Assembly: GCA_040766585.1 (NCBI GenBank)
Contig: JAXGQE010000008.1
Coordinates: 77,975 to 141,974 of the forward strand
DNA: 64,000 bases
Direction: 5' to 3'
Origin: JAXGQE01 sp040766585
GTDB lineage: Bacteria > Bacillota > SLNR01
Shown here: piece after piece, positions 52,153 to 61,500 of the stretch
How positions within the stretch are numbered: the stretch's first letter is position 1
Layout of the letters: each line of letters begins with the position of its first letter
Program-made: the position numbers and the translations under genes
Notes under the pieces: model-generated
What the model was told of the DNA's origin: nothing
Seen by the model: only the letters and a program-made list of their open reading frames with translations
Databases searched by the model: none

Positions 52153-52767
52153 ATGGCAATATCAGGGATGGTGGGGGCGGTCTTTGTATCCGATAAAGAT
52201 ACCGCTCCCGTTTCATTCAGCAATGAACCGACAACTTCAAGTGCAGGATATATCCGTTATCAGATCACGGATCCAGATCTTCGCTATTGGCCAAAGGATG
52301 CCGTGATTACCGTGAAGGTCAATGGCATAACTGAAACGGATGGCTTCAGTTTAGAACGGACGGGCGGATTTGTGGTGTTCGATGTGCCACTGGATGCCGA
52401 AGATGTAGTGACAGTATCCGGGGAAGCACTGACGCTCGTTGAGTGCGGCGGGTTCTTTAACTGGAGCGTGGATGCCGAAGGTGATTCAGAAGAGTGCACC
52501 ACCTATGCCAGCAACGGCTGGCGGGAAAGAAAGCAGGTGCAAAAAGGCTGGGGCGGTTCGGCTGAAAGCTACTGGGGTGATGACCGTTTCTTTGCAAACA
52601 TCGGGGATCTGATGGTGATGAAGCTATTTGTGGATAAGGGCGAGGCCCAGTCCTGCCTGGAAGGGTTTGCTCTCATCACATCGGACAACTTAGAGTCCGC
52701 CAAGGATCAGATCATCACAGAATCCATTGACTTTACGGGGACTGGTCCCCTGTATCCGAGACTGTAG
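52153..52767 (+). CDS. Second tail-tube-like protein
   Basis: A 204-residue protein. The C-terminal part (about 95-200: ECGGFFNWSVDAEGDSEECT, NGWRERKQVQKGWGGSAESYW) looks again like a tail-tube domain with the same GW-containing pattern as the preceding gene, after a divergent N-terminal beta domain. It may be a decorated tube subunit or a paralogue. Confidence 0.65.
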   Translation: MAISGMVGAVFVSDKDTAPVSFSNEPTTSSAGYIRYQITDPDLRYWPKDAVITVKVNGITETDGFSLERTGGFVVFDVPLDAEDVVTVSGEALTLVECGGFFNWSVDAEGDSEECTTYASNGWRERKQVQKGWGGSAESYWGDDRFFANIGDLMVMKLFVDKGEAQSCLEGFALITSDNLESAKDQIITESIDFTGTGPLYPRL

Positions 52768-52778
52768 GAGGGAAATTT

Positions 52779-53117
52779 ATGCGAAACAAGACTGTATCAT
52801 TTGCCGGAAAAGATGTACGGGTGGAAGAGAAGAAAATCGGTGAGCTGGAGAAAATTGTGGCCGAACTCTTCCCGGAATCCAAGGGGAATATCCATAAGAT
52901 TGATCTGGGAAAGATCATGGAGCAGATCGGCTTTGAACTGCTTTACAAGAAACTCCCGGTGATGATCCCGGATCTTTCCAAGGATGATGTGAAGAATGCT
53001 TACATGAGTGAATTGGAAGAGCTGCTGGAGGCGTTTATTGATGTAAATTTTTTCGGAATCAAGAAGATGACGGGTCCGCTGATGAATCTGGTACAGGCTG
53101 GCTTGCCCCGGAGCTGA
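52779..53117 (+). CDS. Tail assembly chaperone, short (gpG-like) product
   Basis: A 112-residue protein placed between tail tube and tape measure, where tail assembly chaperones lie. The start is ATG 52779 behind AGGAGGGAA. It is mostly helical and acidic (KKIGELEKIVAELFPESKG). A slippery heptamer near its end would let some ribosomes shift to the -1 frame and make a longer product. Confidence 0.8.
   Translation: MRNKTVSFAGKDVRVEEKKIGELEKIVAELFPESKGNIHKIDLGKIMEQIGFELLYKKLPVMIPDLSKDDVKNAYMSELEELLEAFIDVNFFGIKKMTGPLMNLVQAGLPRS
53048..53054 (+). promoter_or_regulatory. Programmed -1 frameshift site
   Basis: The heptamer TTTTTTC is in phase (T TTT TTC, with codons AAT TTT TTC of the short product) 61 bases before its stop. 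The -1 frame is open from 53042 through to 53482. This is a classic slippery type, and such shifting in this gene pair is conserved in long-tailed phages. Confidence 0.8.
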
Positions 53118-53482
53118 TTGTGTTTGTGGCAAGGCATACCGGCTGGACGGTCGATACCATGCGGAGTTTGACACCTTCTGAGTTGAATGCGATTGTGCAG
53201 GAACTGGAACGCCAAGTAACCATTGACCAGTACGTGGAGCAGAAGAATCACTGGTCGTTTCTCGCAGCTGTAATGGCAAACGGCTTCTCTTCCATCGGTG
53301 GGATGTTTTCCAAACGAAAACCAAAGATGGTGGAACCGGATGACTTTATGGGGAAAGATGCAAAGAAAATGATGAAGCGACTTTTAGGTCAGGAAAAGGA
53401 CTGGACAGAGCACGTGAAGGAAGCCAAAGTCAAGGGCTTAAAGAGCATACCTGAAGGTGGTGAGATAGATGCTGGTCGGTGA
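53054..53482 (+). CDS. Tail assembly chaperone, frameshift extension (gpT-like)
   Basis: The -1 frame after the slippery site adds 142 residues, giving a product of about 234. The extension begins RNQEDDGSADESGTGWLAPE and goes on with a helical domain (SLTPSELNAIVQELERQVTI). It could also start on its own at GTG 53120, but no ribosome binding site is visible there. It overlaps the tape measure by 14 bases. Confidence 0.75.
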   Translation, partial: RNQEDDGSADESGTGWLAPELIVFVARHTGWTVDTMRSLTPSELNAIVQELERQVTIDQYVEQKNHWSFLAAVMANGFSSIGGMFSKRKPKMVEPDDFMGKDAKKMMKRLLGQEKDWTEHVKEAKVKGLKSIPEGGEIDAGR

Positions 53483-55964
53483 AATATTTGCCCGGATGCG
53501 GGTGGATGATAAACAATTTGAGCAGGATCTCTCCCGGCTGGAGGGAGTTACAAAGAAGAAAGCAACAACACTGGGTGGCATCTTCAAGGGTGCTTTTTCT
53601 TTTGCCCTGGGGATGGGTCTGGTGCAGGGGTTTCGTTCTCTCACGGGTGCTGTCACCGACTTTGTGAACACGGCAGCGCGCACCGAGATGCTGGATGCTG
53701 CCCTCAGAGCGGTGGCCAACTCTTCCGGATACGCGGTCCAGTCTTTGCGGGAACAGCAGAAAGTGATGCGGGATCTGGGGATTGCCGAACAGGAATCTAC
53801 ACAGATCCTGACGCGTTTTATGCAGGCGCAGCTGGATGTGACACAAGCCGCCAAGCTGGCCCGTGTAGCCCAGGATGCGGCGGTCATTGCCGGATACAAC
53901 TCATCGGATGCGGCAGAACAAATGACCGAGGCCATTGCCAAGCAGCAGCCGAGGTTACTGATGGCATTCGGTATGATGGGCAGTCTGGAAGACATCTACG
54001 GCCAGTATGCAAAGACATTGGGCAAGACGACCAGCCAGTTAAACTCCACCGAAAAGAAGCAGGCTATGCTGAACTACATCTTAAAAGAAGGCGAGAAGAT
54101 TGCCGGGACCTACGAGACCGCCATGGGGACGGTGGGGAAAAAGATCGGATCTTTGAAGCGGTTTTGGGATACTTTAAAGAATGCTTTGGCCAAGCCTTTG
54201 GCACTGCCGGCAATCGGTGTGATCGTAGATGGTCTGACAAATGCATTGCGTACTGCTATCAATTGGGCGGAAGCCAATGAACAGACGCTTCGCATGTGGG
54301 GACAGACAGCATTCAATGTGCTGCAGTCTATCGGCAGCGGTTTTGGTCGTATCGCAGGATTCATCGCCCAGCACTGGCAGCAGATCCGCTTTGCCGTGAT
54401 CATGATGCTGACCTATGCGGCAGCAACGAAAGCGGCTGCCGGAGCCAAGGGTATCCTGTTAGAAGTGACAACTGCAAGTACCGGACAGCTGGTTGCCCAG
54501 ATACCAATTCTCAGCCTGGTGAGTACGGCCATGGGGATCTACCGGGTGCAGATGGCACTGGCGGCCGGTCAGGGTGTAGTCCTGACCGGAGTACTGGCAC
54601 GGCTTCGAGTAGCGATCTTTTCTGTGTATTCGGCACTGGGTCCTCTTGGGTGGGTGCTTCTGGGCCTTTCCGCACTGGTGGCAGGAGGCTATACTCTGTG
54701 GAATCGGTACTCGCAATCTTTAAACAAAGCGGCATCCGTGAATGCAGATGTGGGTACTTCAGCTGCAAATGCAGCCAAGGCTACGGATCAGCAGGCAGAC
54801 TCCATCAAGAAGGCGGGGAAAGCGGCTGCCAAGAGTCTACAGTCCTTCGATGAAATCCACCAGCTGCAAAAAGACAGCGGCGGTGGCGCCGGTGCGGGTA
54901 GTGATCTTGAACCCTTCGACATGAATCTGGGTGGACTTACTGGTGGTATTCCTGCTTTGGATTTTGATGACATGCTGGCCAGTGTCAAGGATAACATACC
55001 GACCATCTCCGGTTTCTTCAGCTGGATGTGGGAAGGCGTGAAAAAGAAATGGAACGGGTTTAAGAAATGGGCCATCGGCTGGGGCAAGCACTTTGCCGAT
55101 GTGTTTATGGGAAACTGGACAGATTTCATCGTGTGGGGTGCTAATCTTTGGGAAGGTGCCAAAGTGAAGTGGGGTAATTTCACCGGCTGGGTGACTGACA
55201 AGTGGAACAAGTTTAAGACAAGTGCCAGGAGTACTTGGGAGGATATTAAGGCCAGTGTCCAGTCCAGATGGAATGAACTGAAAGTAAGCGCCCCTGCTGC
55301 TTGGGAGAGTATCCGAAGCAGTATTCAAAGCCGCTGGAATGCTTTAAAGAACAGCTCTACTATCACCTGGAATGATATCAAGAATACGATCCAGGCCAGA
55401 TGGAACGAGCTGAAAAACAGCGCTCCTGTTACCTGGGAGAGCATTCGAAGCTCCATCACAGGCAAATGGAACGGTCTGAAGGCCAGTGCGGCCAGTATCT
55501 GGGACGGGATTAAGAACACCATTAAAGCCAGGGTGGACAGCATCAAGGGCATGTTCAATTTCCAGTGGAGTATGCCGAAGATCAAGATGCCCAGGTTTTC
55601 TGTCTCCTGGGACAAGTCCGGATTCTGGGGTAAAGTGGGTGAATTCTTAGGGCTTCCCGGGAAACCGATCATGGATGTGAAGTGGCTGGCCAAAGGGGGC
55701 ATTGTCACCGGTCCCACACTGGCCATGATGGGGGAAGCCGGACCGGAGGCGGTCATTCCCTTGTCCCGCAGTGGCTTTAGCAATGATTTAGCGCAGGCTG
55801 TGTTTGAAGCGGTCCGGGACGGGCTGAAAGGGCAAGAGCCCGGAGGCAGTTCAGGTCCGATCGAGATAACACTTTACATGGATAAGACGGCAGTCGGTAA
55901 AATCACTGCCCGGTCGCTGAAAGACTTACAGCGACAGTCGGGTGGGGTTCTGCTGCCGCTGTGA
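53469..55964 (+). CDS. Tail tape measure protein
   Basis: An 831-residue protein. The N-terminal part is helical and Ala/Gln-rich, hydrophobic segments lie near 310-415, and a stretch of repeats runs at about 510-690. The repeats of about 17-18 residues each hold a Trp (RWNELK.SAP, TWESIRSSI, TWNDIKNTI), typical of tape measures, whose length sets tail length. A C-terminal segment has AMMGEAGPEAVIPL-like phage-tail motif. ATG 53469 follows GGTGGTGAG. Confidence 0.92.
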   Translation: MLVGEIFARMRVDDKQFEQDLSRLEGVTKKKATTLGGIFKGAFSFALGMGLVQGFRSLTGAVTDFVNTAARTEMLDAALRAVANSSGYAVQSLREQQKVMRDLGIAEQESTQILTRFMQAQLDVTQAAKLARVAQDAAVIAGYNSSDAAEQMTEAIAKQQPRLLMAFGMMGSLEDIYGQYAKTLGKTTSQLNSTEKKQAMLNYILKEGEKIAGTYETAMGTVGKKIGSLKRFWDTLKNALAKPLALPAIGVIVDGLTNALRTAINWAEANEQTLRMWGQTAFNVLQSIGSGFGRIAGFIAQHWQQIRFAVIMMLTYAAATKAAAGAKGILLEVTTASTGQLVAQIPILSLVSTAMGIYRVQMALAAGQGVVLTGVLARLRVAIFSVYSALGPLGWVLLGLSALVAGGYTLWNRYSQSLNKAASVNADVGTSAANAAKATDQQADSIKKAGKAAAKSLQSFDEIHQLQKDSGGGAGAGSDLEPFDMNLGGLTGGIPALDFDDMLASVKDNIPTISGFFSWMWEGVKKKWNGFKKWAIGWGKHFADVFMGNWTDFIVWGANLWEGAKVKWGNFTGWVTDKWNKFKTSARSTWEDIKASVQSRWNELKVSAPAAWESIRSSIQSRWNALKNSSTITWNDIKNTIQARWNELKNSAPVTWESIRSSITGKWNGLKASAASIWDGIKNTIKARVDSIKGMFNFQWSMPKIKMPRFSVSWDKSGFWGKVGEFLGLPGKPIMDVKWLAKGGIVTGPTLAMMGEAGPEAVIPLSRSGFSNDLAQAVFEAVRDGLKGQEPGGSSGPIEITLYMDKTAVGKITARSLKDLQRQSGGVLLPL

Positions 55965-55978
55965 TGAGGTGAGAAAAG

Positions 55979-56332
55979 ATGCTTACGATAGGAGAAACGC
56001 CAATTGCAGATCCAAGCGCTTTCAGTGTGGATATCCATGACATAGATGGGGAGACAATGCGAAACGCCAAAGGGACACTGCTTCGGGATCGGGTAGCGGT
56101 GAAGCGTAAGCTGAACCTGGAGTGGCCGGCACTGACCATGACTGAGATCTCAACGATTCTGTCTGCAGTGACTTCAGTTTTCTTTGATGTCACTTATCCG
56201 GATCCTCTGACCGGCAGTGTGGCGGAGACGAAAACCTTTTATGTGGGGGATCGCAGCACGCCGCTGCTGCGCAAAAACTACAACGGACAATACCTGTGGG
56301 AAGGATTGAAGATGAATTTCATTGAGAAGTAG
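55979..56332 (+). CDS. Small tail protein (DUF6711-like)
   Basis: A 117-residue protein (SAFSVDIHDIDGETMRNAKG, RVAVKRKLNLEWPALTMTEI, ending in KMNFIEK) of a type found between tape measure and tail-fibre genes in Firmicute siphoviruses. Probably a baseplate or distal-tail component. ATG 55979 follows GATGAGGTGAG. Confidence 0.7.
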   Translation: MLTIGETPIADPSAFSVDIHDIDGETMRNAKGTLLRDRVAVKRKLNLEWPALTMTEISTILSAVTSVFFDVTYPDPLTGSVAETKTFYVGDRSTPLLRKNYNGQYLWEGLKMNFIEK

Positions 56333-56343
56333 GGGGTGGTTGC

Positions 56344-59300
56344 ATGGTTACGGTATCAAGTGAGTTTCAAAATCTAATTCAGCAGCCATCCCGCAGCATC
56401 CGGGCCAAGGTCCTGATTCGAAGTACTGAGTTTGATGAAGAAAGCATCATCGACTTCAAAGTGGTCGAGACCGTCAACCCCGGTGACAGCTTCCAGATCG
56501 GTACAGCCGCATCGGCAAAGCTCGAGATCACCCTGGTGGATACCGGTGCCTTGATTCTGGATGGGACTGAAGTGAAGCCATATATGGGTCTTCAAGTCGG
56601 GGGATCCATCGAATGGGTGCCTTTGGGTATCTTTGTTGTGGATGACATCCGCATCGATAAGCATAAAGTAGAGCTGACCTGTTTTGACTCTATGATTAAA
56701 CTCGAAAAGCCGTACTTTTCAGAACTCACATATCCGGCAACACTGCATTCCGTGGCGGCAGAGATCGCTGAGATAGCTGGAGTTACTTTAGCATCCACTT
56801 TGCCCTCAACCCTGGTGCCGGAACTATCGGGATACACTCTCCGGGAAGCCATCGGCTATGTTGCCGGATTCATTGGCGGATTTGCCCGTTTCAACCGGTT
56901 AGGTGAATTGGAAGTAAAGACCTATCCTCTATCCGGATTCAATCAGGCCATCACAGCCGATCATTACAAAGACTTTGAATCAGCTGAAGGACCTTTTGCG
57001 GTCGGTCGACTTACCTGTATTGCAGGAGAAGACACGGAAGGGGAGCGGATCGTTCTAACATCCGGGAGCAGCGGTGTTGAAGTGCAGTTTGAAAATCCGC
57101 TCATGACACAAGAGCAGCTGGACAGTCTGCTCACTCTGATGGGGGATCTGAACTACTGGCCATGCAAGCTCACCTGGCAGGGAAATCCTGCCCTTGAAGC
57201 AGGGGATTCGGTATCGGTCACAGACACCGAGGATAACTTCTATTACACCTTTGTCATGGAACAGGAGATCCGGTTTGGCGGAGGGTTATCAGCAAGCCTG
57301 GAAGCGCCGGGAAAGATCGAATCCGCCCAGGAGTTTCAGTCGGCTGGACCCCTGACCCGGATGATGAACCGGTATGCCATCGAGCAGGCACTGATTAAGT
57401 ATCTGATGGCCGATAAGGCCAGCATCGGTGAACTGGACGCGGTGGAAGCTAAGATTGATAATCTGGTGGTGGATACGGCCCAGATAGCCGATCTTGCTGT
57501 GACAACAGCAAAGATTGCCGATGCCACCATCACGGGAGCCAAGATTGGGAATGCTGCGATCCAAACGGCGAACATTGCTTTGGGGGCCATCACTTCAGCC
57601 CTGATTGAACAGGGTGCCATAGGAACTGCCCAAATTGCCGATGCCAGCATTACGGATGCCAAGATCGTGGAGCTGACGGCCAATAAGATCACAGCCGGGT
57701 TGCTGGCTGTCGAGCGGCTGCAGATTGTGGGTCCGGATTCCATCCTCTATGAGATCAATGTGAACAGTGTGGGGGAGCTTTCCGCATCCGAATACACCCT
57801 GGATGGAGAAGGAATCACCGAGCGCTCCATCACAGCTGATAGAATTGTAGCCGGAAGCATCACAGGAAATGAAATTGCGGCAGAGACCATACTGGCCAAC
57901 AACATTGCAGCCAATGCAATCACTGCAGCAAAAATTGAAGCTGCGTCGATCAATACAGGACATATTTCAGCTACTGGGCTGGATGCTGCAGTAATCAAGA
58001 CAGGTGTCCTAGATGCGGGCAGGATCAGGGTTGGCTCACAGTCTTCATACGATACTGGATATGATCCCAGCACTAAAGAGACGCCGGAAGGCGCTCAGAC
58101 GAAAGCAGAGACTGAAGCTGCAGCAGCTGAAGCAACAGCTAAAGAATTCACCAAGTCAAGGGGACAAAATTTAGTCACAAACGGAACCGGCCTTCTTGGT
58201 GATAATACAAATTTCAGCTCCTTCGTGTTTGATCCAGCCGAAGCTTACAGCGCGAACGGATCTTTCAAGGCTTACAGCACGGCAAATGTTGGATATTTTA
58301 ACGATGAAATGATTCCCATCGAGGCCACGCAAACATATAGAGGCTCAATGTATGCAAAATTTGACGGCTTAGTCGCGCCGCGCTTTTATTACGGCATTGC
58401 TTGTTATGATGCAGATGGTTTAAGAATCAGTCCTGATCATCATATGTTTAAAGCAAATACACATACCACATTGGCGCAAGATTTGAAGCCGGGCGATACT
58501 GTTGTACATTTGACAGACGTTTCAAACTGGCAAAATGCAGGCGGCGTCTACACATATCTTCGCCGGTTTATCTTTTGGAACTACAAAAATAATCATGGCT
58601 ATGACTACGGTTTATATACCTATTCAAGAAATGTGACACCCTTTTCCGGCGCATGGGCGGAAGGGGCGATTGACTACGGAAGCAACACGATCACACTTTC
58701 CAGCCCGTGGAGTATGCAGAATCCTGACGATCCGGAGGGGATCTGGCGCGCCGGTCATCATGTCAGCAACGGATCCAGCGGCTCAACTTACAAATATTCT
58801 TTTGCAAGCAATCTCCTGTTGACTGAAAATTGGGTAAAGTACGAGGGAAAAATATCGGGGATTGATTTATCCGGAACGAATGTCAGCACAAAATTCGCGC
58901 CGGGAACCGCTTCGATCCAGCTTTTATTCTTGCTGAATAGAGATACCGGAGGGGTTGGGGTAACTTCATACCTTTCCAATATTGAGTTCGGGCTTGATTT
59001 GGAGACAGTTGACGGGGCACAGGATAAAGCAGACACGGCCGAAACAAACGCCAAGGCCTACGCAGAGCAGAAGGCGATTGATGCGCTAGGAGATGCCAAT
59101 ACATACACAGATGGTGCTGTCTCTGGGAAGATCACGACTTTCTATGAAGCAACAGAGCCGACCGCTGATGAAGTGGGTGATCTGTGGATCAACACTACAA
59201 CGGACCGCCTTTATAGATGGAGTGGATCTGCTTGGGTAGAGATCCAGGATGCAGACATCGCGCAAGCACTAGCGGATGCATCAGATGCTCAATCTACGGC

Positions 59301-60975
59301 AGATGGAAAGATCGTCTCCTTCTATACGGATGTGCAACCGACCGCTACAGCATTAGGGGATCTCTGGTTTGATACAGGAAACAATAATCATCCTTACAGA
59401 TGGAATGGTTCTTCTTGGGTAGATGTTCAGGATGGTTATATTGATGAGGCTGCTAACAATGCCGAGACCACGGCAAAAAGTTATGCAGATACCCAAATTG
59501 CAGGCCTTACTTCGTCTTTGGGTGATCTTGCATACGAAGATGTGGTGGAGCTTGCTAAGCTTGGGACTACTATCATTGATGGCGGGTATCTCAAGACAGA
59601 TCTTATCGAGACCGGATCCCTGGTCTGGGACAAGTCGCAGGGCGGGACACTTCGTATCGGCGGGCTCAATGATCAATACGGCACTATGGAGATCCTCGAT
59701 GCAGATGGGGATGTTGTCGGATCATGGACGGCAACTGGGCCATCCATGTCAGAAATCGATGTGCCGAATCTTAGGATTGCCGGAGCCCGGTTTTTTAAGA
59801 CCAATCTGGACGATTACTTTGTAAATGCAAGCACCGGGAACGATTCTTACAATGGCAAAAGTGCAACAGTGGATGGCGGCGGAGTCGGACCATTCCGGAC
59901 GATCCAGAGGGCTGTTATGGAAGCCGGTCGGATCCACACCGTAAACGGGAATGTGTTTATCCGGATTGCTGCAGGTACCTACAATGAGCTTGTAGATGTC
60001 TTGGGTGTCCTAGGCACCAACCTGATTCTGCAGGGAGATTCCATCACCACCACAATAATCAATGGCGGCATTTTTATCCGCTCATGCAGTGGGGTAGAAG
60101 TCCAGAACATGCTAGTCAATGCCGTGGATGCAAGCTCACCTGTACAAGTCTATTCGAGTACAGGCATCTATTTTACAAATGTACGGGTGAATGCCAACAA
60201 TATTGCAGCTTCGGGCCTCTTTGTGCGATTCGGTTCAACAGTATATGTGACAGGATGCTATTTCAGTAACTGTACTTATGCAGGCATCTATCTCAGAAAC
60301 GCAAGCTTCGTATTTGCTAACGCTCGCGGTTCAAATAATGTACGAGGTATTTCCGTGATTGAAGGATCCATCTTTACAGGTTCTACTTATGCACCTAACG
60401 GCACTACTCAAGAGTTGGTTTCCAGTGGAGGTGTAGTACTCACAAAAGGTACGCACACCAATGATCCGGCAGTTCCGGCTACCTACACACCACCGACAAC
60501 CACACAATGGATCGCAAACCAGATCGGTGCCTGGCGCTCGGTGGATGGTTGGCGGACGGATTATATGATGCAAGGGTACTATTCCGGCGGATTAGCCTAT
60601 CCATACAAAGGCTATGCCGGCTTTGACGATGGGGCTATTCGGTCTGCTCTTTCCGGGAAGACCATTGAAAACATTCGGATCAAGATCAAACGGCGGGCAG
60701 CCGGAGGAAACAGCGGAGCAAGGAACCTGTATTTCTACTCTCATAACTACACATCGAGGCCAGCCGGTGAACCGACACTGGCCACCAACCGGGGGCTGGA
60801 CGGTTCAGCTTTGGGTACACTCTCCTGGGGAGAAGAGAAATGGATCACACTGCCAATCGCTTTCGGAAATGCTCTTAGAGACAATACTGCAAAAGGTATT
60901 GCCCTCTATATCAACGGGTCCAACGATTACATGTACATCGACGGAGATCCTGTGCTGGAGATTACATACAAGTAG
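56344..60975 (+). CDS. Large modular tail fibre/spike protein
   Basis: A 1543-residue protein. Residues about 1-340 look like a tail-baseplate hub/prophage endopeptidase-type N-terminus (VKVVETVNPGDSF-like and SVTDTEDNF segments). About 360-560 consists of short repeats of AKI.DATI / AQIADASI type, a beta-prism-like shaft. About 590-880 is a sugar-binding-like module. Two repeats of PTADEVGDLWINT / PTATALGDLWFDT occur near 940-1020. About 1160-1380 is a right-handed beta-helix (VNASTGNDSYNGKS, then strand repeats) as in tailspikes. The last 150 residues form a separate beta domain. It recognises or degrades host surface glycans. Confidence 0.88.
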   Translation: MVTVSSEFQNLIQQPSRSIRAKVLIRSTEFDEESIIDFKVVETVNPGDSFQIGTAASAKLEITLVDTGALILDGTEVKPYMGLQVGGSIEWVPLGIFVVDDIRIDKHKVELTCFDSMIKLEKPYFSELTYPATLHSVAAEIAEIAGVTLASTLPSTLVPELSGYTLREAIGYVAGFIGGFARFNRLGELEVKTYPLSGFNQAITADHYKDFESAEGPFAVGRLTCIAGEDTEGERIVLTSGSSGVEVQFENPLMTQEQLDSLLTLMGDLNYWPCKLTWQGNPALEAGDSVSVTDTEDNFYYTFVMEQEIRFGGGLSASLEAPGKIESAQEFQSAGPLTRMMNRYAIEQALIKYLMADKASIGELDAVEAKIDNLVVDTAQIADLAVTTAKIADATITGAKIGNAAIQTANIALGAITSALIEQGAIGTAQIADASITDAKIVELTANKITAGLLAVERLQIVGPDSILYEINVNSVGELSASEYTLDGEGITERSITADRIVAGSITGNEIAAETILANNIAANAITAAKIEAASINTGHISATGLDAAVIKTGVLDAGRIRVGSQSSYDTGYDPSTKETPEGAQTKAETEAAAAEATAKEFTKSRGQNLVTNGTGLLGDNTNFSSFVFDPAEAYSANGSFKAYSTANVGYFNDEMIPIEATQTYRGSMYAKFDGLVAPRFYYGIACYDADGLRISPDHHMFKANTHTTLAQDLKPGDTVVHLTDVSNWQNAGGVYTYLRRFIFWNYKNNHGYDYGLYTYSRNVTPFSGAWAEGAIDYGSNTITLSSPWSMQNPDDPEGIWRAGHHVSNGSSGSTYKYSFASNLLLTENWVKYEGKISGIDLSGTNVSTKFAPGTASIQLLFLLNRDTGGVGVTSYLSNIEFGLDLETVDGAQDKADTAETNAKAYAEQKAIDALGDANTYTDGAVSGKITTFYEATEPTADEVGDLWINTTTDRLYRWSGSAWVEIQDADIAQALADASDAQSTADGKIVSFYTDVQPTATALGDLWFDTGNNNHPYRWNGSSWVDVQDGYIDEAANNAETTAKSYADTQIAGLTSSLGDLAYEDVVELAKLGTTIIDGGYLKTDLIETGSLVWDKSQGGTLRIGGLNDQYGTMEILDADGDVVGSWTATGPSMSEIDVPNLRIAGARFFKTNLDDYFVNASTGNDSYNGKSATVDGGGVGPFRTIQRAVMEAGRIHTVNGNVFIRIAAGTYNELVDVLGVLGTNLILQGDSITTTIINGGIFIRSCSGVEVQNMLVNAVDASSPVQVYSSTGIYFTNVRVNANNIAASGLFVRFGSTVYVTGCYFSNCTYAGIYLRNASFVFANARGSNNVRGISVIEGSIFTGSTYAPNGTTQELVSSGGVVLTKGTHTNDPAVPATYTPPTTTQWIANQIGAWRSVDGWRTDYMMQGYYSGGLAYPYKGYAGFDDGAIRSALSGKTIENIRIKIKRRAAGGNSGARNLYFYSHNYTSRPAGEPTLATNRGLDGSALGTLSWGEEKWITLPIAFGNALRDNTAKGIALYINGSNDYMYIDGDPVLEITYK

Positions 60976-60987
60976 GGAGATGATACG

Positions 60988-61182
60988 ATGGGGAATCTGA
61001 TTAATCTGGCTGTGGCCAATTTGCGGGAGAAGCTTGTGAAAGATTGCAATGAAAGTGGCCTGCCAATCAAAGTGATGGAGTTGGTGCTGAAGGACCTGTA
61101 CATGGAAGTGGGAAGACAGGCACTGCTTGTGGTGGAGCAGGAGCGAAACAGCGCACAGGAAGACCAGGATGATGCGGGTTAA
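60988..61182 (+). CDS. Small phage protein after the tail fibre
   Basis: A 64-residue helical protein (AVANLREKLVKDCNESGLPI, MELVLKDLYMEVGRQALL) found in this position in many related phages. Function unknown; perhaps a fibre-assembly helper. ATG 60988 follows AGGGAGATG. Confidence 0.65.
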   Translation: MGNLINLAVANLREKLVKDCNESGLPIKVMELVLKDLYMEVGRQALLVVEQERNSAQEDQDDAG

Positions 61183-61206
61183 TTATTGTAGGCGGGGGTG
61201 TTACTA

Positions 61207-61497
61207 ATGGATGAAACCTACATCGGGCAAGATGGCAGAATCTATCCGGAACGCAGAAAAGAGGACATGCCCGCCTGGGCATACGACATGAAGAGTGATA
61301 TCCGAGACATTAAGACAAACCTGGATATTAAGCTCAAACCCTTCGATGAGATGTGCAAAATGGCCAGGGAAGCGCACAACATGGCCATGGCCCATGAGAG
61401 AATCTTGGAGAAGCTGGACAATCAGACGATCTGGCTGCAGCGGGCAGTATGGGCGATCATTATCGCTGCCATTGCCGGAAAGGTCCTGGGGGTGTGA
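61207..61497 (+). CDS. XhlA-like hemolysin/holin-associated protein
   Basis: A 96-residue protein with a coiled-coil body (IRDIKTNLDIKLKPFDEMCK, AHERILEKLDNQTIWLQRA) and a single C-terminal membrane segment (VWAIIIAAIAGKVLGV), matching XhlA. It acts with the holin and endolysin. ATG 61207 lies behind AGGCGGGGG. Confidence 0.85.
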   Translation: MDETYIGQDGRIYPERRKEDMPAWAYDMKSDIRDIKTNLDIKLKPFDEMCKMAREAHNMAMAHERILEKLDNQTIWLQRAVWAIIIAAIAGKVLGV

Positions 61498-61500
61498 TGA

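Noticed and set aside
53120..53482. Independent gene starting at GTG 53120
   Set aside because: No ribosome binding site is visible, and the in-phase slippery heptamer upstream explains its expression better as a frameshift extension.
54296..55328. Long alternative frames on both strands inside the tape measure gene
   Set aside because: The tape measure frame is continuous and recognised; the others lack starts and known domains.
57480..58000. Regular short repeats that could look like a CRISPR array or tandem DNA repeat
   Set aside because: They encode the AKI.DATI shaft repeats of the tail fibre in one open frame; units are imperfect and have no spacer structure.
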